Positions 25,001 through 50,317 of a DNA stretch of 64,000 nucleotides are shown in pieces. This DNA comes from Globodera rostochiensis (Eukaryota; Nematoda; Chromadorea; Rhabditida; Heteroderidae): the NCBI GenBank assembly GCA_018350325.1, contig JAEVLN010000001.1, positions 1,353,501-1,417,500 on the forward strand, read 5' to 3'. Position 1 is the stretch's first letter; each line of letters begins with the position of its first letter. The notes under the pieces are model-generated. The model had not been told where the DNA came from and made no database searches. It saw nothing but the letters and a program-made list of their open reading frames with translations. The translations under genes and the position numbers were made by a program.

Positions 25001-26329
25001 CCTCCTGCGTGTGCTTCGGGTGGTTCGGATCGCCAAATTGGGCCGGTTCAGTCCAGGTAACTCCAGATTTTTAGGGCAGTTGTTTGTTTTTTGCGCATAG
25101 GCTAGAATGAGAGATGCTCATAAATAGAATTTTCACGCAACTTTAATAATGCTTATAAATTTATTTCGGGGTTTTAAACTTTTCAACATTTTTTTCAAAA
25201 ATCAGAAAAAAATAACGGCTATAATAAAAGGCCTACGTTTCTATTTTAGCTTAATATACCCCTAAACGGCTACCCGACATTTGGGGACAATTTAAAGACA
25301 AGAAATTATTAATCTAAAAGTGGATCCCCAAAAATTGTAAATAAATTTGTTTGAAGTATATTTGGGGATTTTTAGTGTTTGTTTTTGTTTTAATGGTTAT
25401 TTCGGGTGTTTCGTGTAGGATTTTTAGTGCCTATTTTCGTGTTTTTAGTGCCAAAAATCCGGACCCTAGTTATAACTTATAACCAATTTAAAAATAAGCT
25501 ATTTGGTGGAATTCCATAAATGCAATTTTTTGCAGGCCTTGCAAACTTTGCTCTAACATTGCGTAAGAGCAAAAAACAAATGCAAATGGTCGCAATTGTT
25601 TTACTCACCGGTAGGTGATTGTTATTTTTGAATAAAAATTTGAAAAGTATTTTTAAAGAATTTAGTAATTAAAATAAAAAATAATTTTGAAATATAAACA
25701 CTGATTTGCGGCCCATTGCCAAAACAATTTTAGTCATCGTTTTCTTCTCCACATTGGTCTATTTTCTCGAGAAGGACGAGCCCAACACAACATTCACCTC
25801 AATCCCCGCTGCATTTTGGTGGTCAGTACCTTTAGCATCGATTTTCATAAATCTTTTTTAAATAACGTACCTATGCCCTGACAAATGAGGGTTAAACCTT
25901 TTAAAAATGGTTTCTTTTAATTATCTCCTATTATATAATTTTAGGTGTTTGTTCTCACAGACAAAATGGGTGCCACAGACGGCGGGTGAATTTTTGAAAA
26001 AAATTATTTTGTAGGAAAACATTTCTAACTTTTATGCAGCCGGTAAAATTGTGGGCGGTGGCGCCATCACTTGCGGTGTGCTCGTGTTGGCACTGCCAAT
26101 TGCAATTTTGGTGCGATTTATGTTTATGAAAAATTGTTTGGCATTTATCCAATGAATGAAAATACAAATTCTTTTGATGACATTTTCACTTATATGTTTT
26201 TTTCTTGTGCAGGTGAACAACTTTATGCAGGTGGTACGGCTGCGGGAGGAGAAGGTGCTCAAGCAGTACGCCTCCATCGCCGCCGGCGGCTGTCAACAAC
26301 ACAGCGCAGCCGGAGCAGACAGAGTGTGA
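22030..26329 (+). CDS. voltage-gated K+ channel-like subunit lacking the VGYGD selectivity filter
   Basis: A plasma-membrane Kv family subunit, possibly a non-conducting modulatory one. Exons: 22030-22106, 22155-22246, 22513-22602, 22649-22677, 22731-22786, 23323-23421, 23639-23698, 23956-24022, 24070-24118, 24161-24247, 24348-24411, 24456-24531, 24639-24691, 24753-24833, 24894-24928, 24980-25056, 25536-25610, 25734-25821, 25945-25985, 26040-26110, 26213-26329. These give 493 codons with all phases consistent. T1 reads [19 protein letters not shown] to [16 protein letters not shown]2 and S3 are clear ([31 protein letters not shown]). S4 has six basic residues at every third position ([18 protein letters not shown]). 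The pore enters with SIPAAFWW, then reads [14 protein letters not shown] and GKIVGG: five residues short, exactly VGYGD. S6 has LPIA where PxP is usual. The exon 22513-22602 ends at a GC donor. The S4 exon lacks an AG acceptor. The N-terminus is unresolved. Confidence 0.85.
22904..23286. mobile_element. MITE with perfect 25-bp terminal inverted repeats inside a Kv intron
   Basis: The 25 bases at 22904-22928 (starting GGTACTTTTCGGTTATGCGC) are the exact reverse complement of 23262-23286. The 383-bp element has no coding potential. Inside, GGCCTAAGCCACCCTGG occurs twice near the right half, with TTAGGCTTAGGGTTC-like text between. It occupies most of the intron 22787-23322. Confidence 0.8.
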
Positions 26330-27377
26330 GCAGGCTCCAAAAAGTCGGTGGCATGTGTGGACAAAGAGAAAAAGAAAGAGCTTCAAATTTAATAGAATTA
26401 TTACCCAACCTTTGATTTTTTTTTGCATTAATAACAAAATAGAAGATCGTAGTTTCTGTTAGTAACACATTTGAGCCCAATTAGGCCGACGTTACAAAGT
26501 AAAAGGCCAAAGTGCCTATATAAATGTAAAAAATTTATTAACAGAATTTTATCAATTAAAACAATTGTTTGTAAATGGCTGGCACTGCATCACAATATAT
26601 GAAATCATCAATATATTGGGCTTAATTTTGCAAATTACAAAATTTGGAAGTCACTGGCAAACAGTGTTTTGCTGTTCCAACAATTTTGAACCTGTTCCTG
26701 TTCTGTTCTGAAATCTTAGAACAGCCTATCTGTTCTGTTCCGACCCCGAGAACAGAACAGGAACAGAACAGAGTAAACTGTTCTTGGACTGTTCCAAATT
26801 AAAAATTTTCCGAGTGAAATTCAGTCTGAAATTTTAATCGATGATTCATTGGTCAAAGTGTTCGTCACTTCCTAGTGATGCTCGAGACTTACCTAACTTT
26901 AACAAGAGTTGCCCCCGAGACTCGAGAATTGACTCCCAAAAATCCGAGACTTTTACCAAAATATTTTAAGTTAGGTTTATAAGGTTGCTCCTCGACCCTC
27001 TGGGAGCCGGGGATGTCGGAGGGTCGGGGGCGACCCAATTTTGAGAATGGGGAGCAGCCCTAATTCAGAATTTTTTGAGAATTCTGCTTTACATCAGGAG
27101 GGAGGGAGGGGGGGGGGGGGGTCGGCGGTGCCGATAGGCGCCGCCGAGAAAATTTTGAATTTTTGACTTAATTTGTTAAGGGATTTGCAACCATTTTTTG
27201 AAGATTTTGATGGAATTGTTAAAAAAATGGTCTTGATTTTTAAAAACAAAAGGGTACCCCTATGATTTTTTTCTCAAGTTTAATGAAACAAATAAAAAAA
27301 TTTTATGTCTTCAAAAAATATTAAATCTAAAATATTTTTAATTACCATCAAGGTTCGTAAAGAGAAAAAAAAATCTT
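26330..27377. repeat. intergenic; CTGTTC/GAACAG-rich and poly-G (14 G) sequence
   Basis: Degenerate CTGTTC and GAACAG words cluster at 26680-26800 and again at 27610-27645. A G run lies at 27108-27121. No gene was found. Confidence 0.6.
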
Positions 27378-27448
27378 TTACAAAGTAGGGGGTTCGAACC
27401 CACAGCCCCAGGCATCACATATCACTCACCATTACACCACACCAGGGA
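27378..27448 (-). other. tRNA-derived pol III sequence (tRNA pseudogene or SINE head)
   Basis: On the minus strand, TGGTGTAATGGTGAGTGA resembles an A box. About 50 bases on, GGGTTCGAACCCCC is a perfect B box/T-loop, at tRNA-like spacing. The ends do not pair into an acceptor stem, so this is not called a functional tRNA. Confidence 0.55.
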
Positions 27449-27483
27449 GTAAAATATAAAGAATAAAAAAGAATTTAACTAGG

Positions 27484-27548
27484 AAAAGTTGAACCTTAGA
27501 CAAAATTGAATCAAGGCACACAGTTTAACCACTGCGCCACGTGAGATC
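27484..27548 (-). other. second tRNA-derived pol III sequence
   Basis: On the minus strand, GTGGCGCAGTGGTTAAA is a classic tRNA A box and D arm, followed about 40 bases later by AAGGTTCAACTT as a B-box-like sequence. No complete cloverleaf closes. It lies about 40 bases upstream, on the minus strand, of the element at 27378-27448. Confidence 0.5.
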
Positions 27549-27909
27549 ATAATGAATCGTTGGAAAATTTCAAACATATTACTCAATCAAGTTCAATTCT
27601 TCAATTTTTACCCTGTTCTAGCTTGGCCTGTTCTGTTCCTGTTCCAATATTAGAGACACATTTGTGAGTGTACGCATTTGTGTCTTCAATATATGTGTAT
27701 ACAACTGGGGGGTGTATCCAAAAAAGAGTATGCAACACCCCACCTCCTCCATCGCATAAGAGTGAGTTGTAGAGCGCCTGTATAGGAGAGTGTTAGAGAG
27801 AGTGCTAAGAGAATGAGTGAGAGAGAGAGAGCATGAGTAGTAGAGATATATAGAGAGATGTATAGATACTAGGGAAGCCTGCCTAAGCCTAAGATAGCCT
27901 TGGTCCATG

Positions 27910-28197
27910 GCAGCGTCACTCACGCTTACCATAGAAGAGAATAGAGAAAAAAAGGAATTTTCTTAAAAAAAGAAAATAAAAAATGATTAGAATGACTAAA
28001 ATGATCGCTTATATACTAATAGTAAACAGTTTGATCAGATTAAACAGTTTGAACTGGTCGAACAGTTTGATCAGCTTGAACTGTTCAATGTAGGGTATAT
28101 AGGGCATTGGGTAGGGCTGTGTGGTTCACATTTTCGAAAGGCAGTTTTGGAGTGGTTCGGTGGGTGGGGGGTGCCGTGTAAGCGTGAGTGACGCTGC
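27910..28197. mobile_element. terminal-inverted-repeat element, copy 1
   Basis: GCAGCGTCACTCACGCTTAC at 27910-27929 is exactly inverted at 28178-28197. The interior has AAAATGATTAGAATGACTAAA, repeated AACAGTTTGA/TCAAACTGTT words and TAGGGTATATAGGGC. A second copy follows directly. Confidence 0.75.
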
Positions 28198-28240
28198 ACT
28201 GAGCTTAAGTCAAAGCATTATGTCTGGCTAGGCATCATGA

Positions 28241-28497
28241 CAGCGTCACTCACGCATACCATGAAAAGGAATAGGAAAAATTAATTTTCTAAAAAAGAAA
28301 ATAAAAAATGATTAGAATGACTAAAGTGATCCCTTATATACTAAGAGTGATCTGTTCAAGCAGTTCAAACTGTTCAAGCAGTTCAAACTGTTCGAGTTGT
28401 TCGGACTGTTCGAACAGTTCAATATAGGGTATATATATAGGGCTTCTTTTCATTCATCATTCATTTTCATAAGAGCCTGTGTGCGTGGGTGACGCAC
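28241..28497. mobile_element. terminal-inverted-repeat element, copy 2
   Basis: It starts CAGCGTCACTCACGCATACC and ends with TGCGTGGGTGACGC, the inverse with one mismatch. It shares AAAATGATTAGAATGACTAAA and TAGGGTATATATATAGGGC with copy 1, so the two are diverged members of one family in the same orientation. Confidence 0.7.
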
Positions 28498-28847
28498 ACG
28501 CTGAGCTTGAGCCTGAGTCTAAGCCTTTAGGTTTAGGCCTTGGTCAGAGTCCGCACTTTGGTATAAGACGTGTGGTCGGTTCCGGTTTGGTGCGTTGCAT
28601 CAGAGACAGAGCTTGTATCAGCACCATTGCTCCGCTCAGGAGTACCGGTTCCAATGGCCGTGCGTCGGTTGTCAGGGTGTGGGCTTTGGCTAAGGCTTAA
28701 ACGGTTAAAATTGTTGTACTGTTCAAGCTGTTTGACCGTTCAATGGTTTGACTGTTCAAGCTGTTTAACCGTTCAATGGTTTAACGGTTCAATGGTTGGA
28801 CTGTGCAATGGTTTGAACCTAAGCCTTATAGGTGTTGAGTGGCCAAT

Positions 28848-28944
28848 AGGTTTAGGCTTGGCTTAGGCTTGGCTTAGGCTGGCTTAGGCTGGCTTAGGCT
28901 TGGCTTAGGCTTAGGCTTAGGCTTAGGCTTAGGCTTAGGCTTAG
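28848..28944 (+). repeat. interstitial telomere-type repeat (TTAGGC)n
   Basis: Positions 28905-28944 are six perfect TTAGGC units plus TTAG. They are preceded by degenerate units (GGCTTAGGCTTGGCTTAGGC). TTAGGC is the telomere repeat known from nematodes such as Caenorhabditis and Ascaris. Scattered TAGGC/GCCTAA words occur nearby at 27880-27895 and 28500-28545. Confidence 0.85.
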
Positions 28945-28984
28945 ACTGGCAACACACAGACTTAATAACTTCTCATTATCCTCT

Positions 28985-29640
28985 GCAAATCCTTTTTTTT
29001 AGAGTCGAGTTAAGCATAAGTTTATTCCGTTTTTTCATTATCTAGCGGAGCATAGGTTCACTTAGTTTTTTTCATTGTCACGTCGCGCATAAGTCAACTT
29101 ACTTTTTATCGGTAAGTCAAGCTTTAGTTAACTAAAGTTTTTGTAGAATTAAAAAAAAATTTATTGTCAAGCCGAGCATAAGTTCACTTAAAGTCGGTGA
29201 AGAATAAACATAGATAGATATTGTTCTTAAGATGTGCATAAGTTCACCTGAAGTTGATGAATAATAACATAAAATTATTTTTTATTCTCACTTCGAGCAT
29301 AAGTTCACTCAAAGTTGATGAAGAATAACAGAAAGTTATTTTAATTCTTTAAGGGAGAAATAAGAAAAAAACTTTTTTTAAATATTTGAGCCCCTATTAC
29401 TCGGTCTAGACTTACCGCTTATTTTTTTGGGAAGGAAAGAGGTTCCTTAACAAAAAATGAAAAGATTTCAAAAAACGTTGTCGAATTTCAATGATTTTTT
29501 TCGGAAAGGTAAGATGTTAGCGAGAAAGAATAAAAAAGTGAAAGAATAATGACAAATTGATGTTGATGAAGAATAAAACAAAAGTCGAGTCGTAAAAGTT
29601 CACTTAAGTTGATGAAGAATAAAAGAAATTTTTTCAATTT
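28985..29640. repeat. diverged tandem repeats around GAGCATAAGTTCACT
   Basis: The motif GAGCATAAGTTCACTTAAAG, followed by TTGATGAAGAATAA and TTATTTT, recurs imperfectly near 29040, 29090, 29165, 29230, 29290 and 29590, and again at 30235. No coding potential. Confidence 0.65.
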
Positions 29641-30725
29641 TTTAACGGAATTTCTAAAAAGTAGTTTTAAAAAAAGAAGATAAGTGAGAGAAAATGAAGA
29701 GAGAGAATTAGAAATAATTGATAGGGAATGATAAGAGCGAGTCAGAGATAAGTGAGAGAGAATGAAGAGTGAGAGTTGAGATAAAGTGAGAGGGAATAAA
29801 AAGAGCCGGTAAATTGCTCTTTGGTAAATTGCTCTCCGACCATTTTCGGAAAATTGCTCCCGGAAAATTTCTCTCCAACCCGGAAAAATGCTCTCCGTGA
29901 GAAAAAAATAAAAAGAGAGCGAGTCAGAAGTAAAGGAGAGAGAATGAAAAGAGAGGGTTAGAAGTAAAGTAAGAATGAAGAGAGTTAGAAATAAGCGGTA
30001 GAGAATGAAAGAGCGAGTTAGAGATAAGTGATAGAAAATGAGAGCGATTTAGAAGTAAAGTGAGAGAGAATGACGAAGCGTATAGAGAATGAAAGAGCGA
30101 GTTAGAAATAAGTGATAGAAAATGAAAGAGCGGTTTAGAAGTAAAGTGAGAGGGAATCAAGAGATAGAGTTAGAAATAAGTGATAGGAAATGGCAAATTG
30201 ATGTTGATGAAGAATAAAACAATAAGTTGTCGAGTCATAAAAAGTTCACTTGGATAAAAAATTGTTGCAATTCTTTAGAGGAATTTCGAAAAAAAGTTTT
30301 AAAAAAAGGAGGTAAGTATGAAAATAAAGAGAGAGAATTAGAAATAATTGATAGAGAATGACAAGAGCGAGTTAGAGATAAATGAGAGTGAATGAAAAGA
30401 GAGAGAGTTAAAAATAGATTATAGAAAATGACAAAGAATTGAGAATGAAGAGAGAGAGTTAGAAATAAGCGACAGAAAATGAAAGAGAGAGTTAGAAGTA
30501 AAATGAGAGAGAATGATAAGAGCGAATTAGAAGTAAAAGAGAAATAGGAAAAGAGAGAGTTAGAAGTAAAGTGAGAGAAAATGAAGAGAGAGAGAGAGAA
30601 ATAATTGATAGAGAATGACATAGCGAGTTAGAAATAAGCGATAAGAATGACGAAGCGAGTAAAAATAAGAGACAGAAAGTGATTTAAAAGCGAGTTAGAA
30701 ATTAGTGAGAGAAAATGAAAGAGTG
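29641..30725 (+). repeat. purine-rich (GA) imperfect tandem repeat tract
   Basis: Units like GAGAATGAAAGAGCGAGTTAG and AAATAAGTGATAGAAAATG repeat imperfectly for about 1 kb. The plus strand is strongly purine-biased. Minus-strand open frames rich in Ser/Leu/Phe come from this bias. A short insert at 29805-29890 repeats GGTAAATTGCTCT / GGAAAATTGCTC units. Confidence 0.8.
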
Positions 30726-30732
30726 AGCTAGA

Positions 30733-31417
30733 AAACAAGCACAACCACAGCCGCAACAGCAGCCGACGAGTAGGTGCACGTAGCTTTTATGCTCCTTTCC
30801 TAAATCCTTACATTTATTTTTTAAGCATCTGGTGCATTGGATGGAGCGCTTTTTGATACGGACCCTAACGACGTACCCATCACCCCCGAGCCTGGCAGCG
30901 ATGTCCATCGGCCACTATGTAATCGGAATGTTGTGAAGAGTTTTTGTTAGCTTCGTGTTTTTAGCCGCCTCAACACCGCGGCGTGGGCATCCGTTGTGTG
31001 CTCGTGAGCCGCCGTGACGCACCGATAGGTTTTCTCAACCGCTCGCGGCCGATGGGATGATCCGACGCTCAACTACTAGTTCGGTCGCTTCACCGTCGCA
31101 CCGGAAGGGGGGTTCTGCCTTTCGAGGTCAACTATTTTGACTGCGGCTACCACAGCCTGCTATCTGTTTCAAAAACTGTGACGCATTTTTTCAGAGGCAG
31201 GCGGCCGCAATGATCGCTGCTCAAAACATAGAACACCCCATCAAAACGATGAGTTGCAGACGCCATACACAGTCGCTGCGACGGTTTTCGGCCGAAACAG
31301 CATTGAAATTGAATACATGTTTGTTTGGCTGTTTGCTCCACTTTCCAGCGGCTGCTTTCCACGAGTACCCTGTTCCCACGCAGTACCCCCAATGCCTTTG
31401 GATGGGCCTCACCCCAA
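30733..31417 (+). CDS. unidentified multi-exon gene interrupted by the poly-G block
   Basis: Not recognised. Exons (start uncertain, about 30733)-30769, 30826-30918, 30965-31003 and 31195 to the poly-G join in phase. The first is Gln/Pro-rich (QAQPQPQQQP). The second is acidic and clearly protein-like (SGALDGALFDTDPNDVPITP). The third is short (STPRRGHPLCA). The fourth runs GGRNDRCSKHRTPHQNDELQ and on through TPYTVAATVFGRNSIEIEY for about 74 codons, then straight into G codons at 31418. Donors and acceptors are canonical. No continuation of the frame is recognised after the G block at 47041. The product is unknown. The fourth exon may end before the G run if it has an unseen donor. Confidence 0.5.
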
Positions 31418-47041
<15,624 letters not shown>

Positions 47042-47624
47042 CGGATTTCCGGGACGGAAACTGCTATCCCCTCACCCCCCTGCCACTTCATCGGAAACAT
47101 TTCGGGAAGGGCCAACATAACACGAAGGAGGACAAATTGGGCAGAGAAAGAAGACGAGGTGAAGAAGTATAGGCAGCAGTGGGGAAGCCACAAATTTCGG
47201 AAGATAGTGACCATGACAGAAAGTGCTGTGGTGCCTAGCTGGACCCTTCAACTTAGCTCCGCTCCGTCCCTCCATCTTTGGACGCCAAACTTAAGGAAAT
47301 CGCACTTTGGCCTGACGCGTTAAACTGTCTCTTTTTTAAGAAAGTTGAATTGCCGGAAAAAATAGAGCTCAGTGGATGCCCGCACCCACTGTTTCATATT
47401 GCGATCTTGACGAAGTGAATGGGAAGGAAAACCCTGGCGACACTCTGGTGACCTCCCAAGCTTTGATAATAGCACCAGAAGGCCCGATCTGTTGACATAT
47501 TCGAGAAGTGCACAAAATGACCAGGAAGCGAGAGGAGGGGAGGGGGGAGCAACGAAACTGGCAGAGAAAGAAGAAATAGATGGCTACCCCGAGGGCATAA
47601 ACAAAATATAAATGGCTCGGAGGG

Positions 47625-47922
47625 TGACAAAGCAAATGGAGGAATCGGACAGAGCCAGCCAAGTGTCAAAGACAGCAAGCATCCTTGCTGGAATGGCATT
47701 GAAACAATGGGGGGGGGGGGTAGAATGCAAAAATTTGACATCGGCTAAAGGATAGAAAGTAGTTGGACCCAAACAAAAGATTATTGTTTTGCTAGAGGTA
47801 GAGAACAACATGGTTTTGGGTGATTCCGTATTTCATATTTTGGAACGGAATTAAAAATGCACTCCTAATGATGGCAGCTCGACGAACATTTAAAATTTTT
47901 CAAAATTAAGTACAGCATGCCG
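47625..47922 (+). repeat. tandem duplication copy 1 (about 300 bp, G12 tract)
   Basis: It begins TGACAAAGCAAATGGAGGAA and contains a 12-G run at 47709-47720 followed by TAGAATGCAAAAATTTGACA. It ends near AAATTAAGTACAG. It is nearly identical to 47992-48293. No gene was found in either copy. Confidence 0.9.
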
Positions 47923-47991
47923 AACCAAAACGTAAAAAATTCCCCTTAAATTCATTTTTTTGCAAAACTCCAGTTACGTGCAATTAGCTCA

Positions 47992-48293
47992 TGACAAAGC
48001 AAATGGAGGAATGGGACAGAGCCAGCCAAGTGTCAAAGACAGCAAGCATCCTTGCTGGAATGGCATTGAAACAATGGGGGGGGGGGGGGTAGAATGCAAA
48101 AATTTGACATCGGCTAAAGGATAGAAAGTAGTTGGACCCAAACAAAAGATTATTGTTTTGCTAGAGATAGAGAACAACATGGTTTTGGGTGATTCCGTAT
48201 TTCATATTTTGGAACGGAATTAAAAATGCACTCCTAATGATGGCAGCTCGGCGAACATTTAAAATTTTTCAAAATTAAGTACAGAATGCCGAT
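47992..48293 (+). repeat. tandem duplication copy 2 (about 300 bp, G14 tract)
   Basis: Same sequence as 47625-47922 apart from a few substitutions and a G run of 14 (48076-48089) instead of 12. The copies are separated by about 70 bases of unrelated AT-rich sequence. Confidence 0.9.
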
Positions 48294-50317
48294 AAAGATT
48301 TACATAAATAATTGTTCATTTTTTAAAGTCAGTTAAATTTTCAAAAAATTTCCATATTCCATGTTCGTGTTTTAAAAATGGGAATGGCACATCCCTGCTG
48401 GTAGAGAGTCTGTGGACAAAATTGGCCTATAAAAAGAGTGGGTGGGTGGGATTGCGAATGTCCCCGCATTCCCATCCCAACCCTCCTCGCCACGGGACCG
48501 GCGGCTCATCAGATGGATGACTTTGGCTGGAAGGGCGGGGGGGGGGGGGGTAGGAAATCGGGGCAAATTTGACAACATCGGCGGGAATGGAATGAAAGTA
48601 AGGCGGTCGATTGATGAGTGGCTTATCGGAAGCAGTGCAAAAACATGTCAAAATAAACAGAAAAGGCAACTAGGTAACTAACTAATGAATTGATGGAATT
48701 ATCCATCAGTCAAGAAAAGAGCAAAAAAACTACGGGAAATAGGTGGGGGGGGGGGTGATATGATGGACGTGGGAATTGCAAGAGCACAGCACTTTGGTGG
48801 GAGGAGAAGCGTCTAAAGAATGTTGGGAGGGGATGGGGGGGGGGCGAAACGGGCGGGTGAAAATTGATTTTGTGAGGCTAAAGCACTCCGGAAAACCATT
48901 CTAAAAACCCAGTTTGAGAGGAACGAGACCCCGAGGGAACGAATTCAAAAGTGTTAGCACCACCAATTGCTAAAAGGAAGCCCTCGAGGGAATTCAAAAA
49001 ATCTTAGGGCTCACTGATTTTTGGATAGAAGCCCTCGAGGGAGAGAATGAAATGATAAAGTGGTAACAATAGAATAGGTTTTTGAATTCCGAAAGAAGTT
49101 ATGTCCAGACGTCGCCCCACCTACTGGCCGCCGTAGTCGAGTGTGCGGTACTTGGGCCAGTATTTTCCACGCAAAACTAATTAGCTACTGTAAAGTGAAT
49201 TGGATCGATAATTGCAAAAAATTGTGCTTGTTGTGTGCATTCAGCAAGCTTTTTAATGCAAATGAAGCATTTATTTAATTTTTTACTTTGGCGTTTGACT
49301 TTTTGGCGTAAATGTCGAATTTGCCTTACAGCGCAAATGTCCACGGTGCAAATGTCTGTCAATCCTTTGTTTCAAAAACTTCCCATCTCTTCAGCATTTT
49401 ATACAGTACGCCGACAGTCCAGTGGACATGTCCGGTTGAAACAAAATTTTAAAGCCGAAAATTAATCTTTGGAAATTTTTTGTAAAATTTTTCGAATTCG
49501 GGTCCAGGGTTTGAAATCGGTTGAGGTCATATTTGGATTTACGACCCCTAAAAATCCTATAAAGGACCCCTTTGTCAACTTTTAAAATTCAGTGACGAAA
49601 TGAACAACAATACTTCCCTTTGCCCACCCCCTCCCCCCCTCCCTTTCTCTTTTACTGATGGCTTTTTCGTTCGATATTATGTAATATGGATTATCTCTTA
49701 CAAATTAGCACCGTCTCATCAACGAACGCCCATCCCAGCCGTTCATCATCCCATTTACCACCCCTCTCATCGTTCGTATTCATTAATATTCCCATCACTT
49801 TTTTTTGCTTTACACCCACCCCCCCCCCCTCATTCTGGGATGATGCTGGGAATGAAGAAAAACAGTCAATGAAAGCCGGTGTAGGACATTGGTGATGATG
49901 ATGAGCCACCCGCCTCCCCCCCCCTCCCATTCGTCCCCCCCCGTCCTTTCTATTGCCACCAATTCATTGCCCCCATCGCTTCCATTTTCCCCATCATTTT
50001 TAACAACTAAACATGCATAAAAGCGTTTGAATAAGAATATCCGATTGTAATCGTTTTTTTCAGTCTGAATCGATGCAATCATTTGGACCAAATCGTCCTT
50101 TAATTCTAATTCCACTCACATCAGCTTTTCCTGTTGTTCTATTGAGAATGCGATTTTAGCCCTTTATTTTGCCAAATTCATTCACAATTTTTTAGAAGAG
50201 GTTTTACTAGTGACTGAAAATGTGTTCCATAGACAGGAAAAAGTAGGCTAAAAACTTAAACAATCCCTGTTTCGGTCAATCGTCCATCCATTTTAATTTT
50301 ACCCATTCCTCCCGACG
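48294..50317. other. intergenic, G/C-tract rich, upstream of the innexin gene
   Basis: G runs at about 48538-48550, 48746-48755 and 48836-48844, and C runs at 49625-49640, 49818-49830 and 49916-49940. GAAGCCCTCGAGGGA occurs twice (48977, 49029). No exon was supported. The innexin promoter should lie at the right end. Confidence 0.5.

Noticed and set aside
27390..27448. Functional tRNA gene on the minus strand
   Set aside because: The B box is perfect, but no seven-base acceptor stem or clear anticodon stem can be paired.
29924..30621. Minus-strand Ser/Leu/Phe-rich frames resembling membrane proteins
   Set aside because: They arise from the purine-rich GA repeat. The pattern repeats with the DNA unit.
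49600..50115. Overlapping frames on both strands before the innexin gene
   Set aside because: Driven by C-rich runs, and frames on both strands are equally open. The innexin ATG at 50318 is independently supported.
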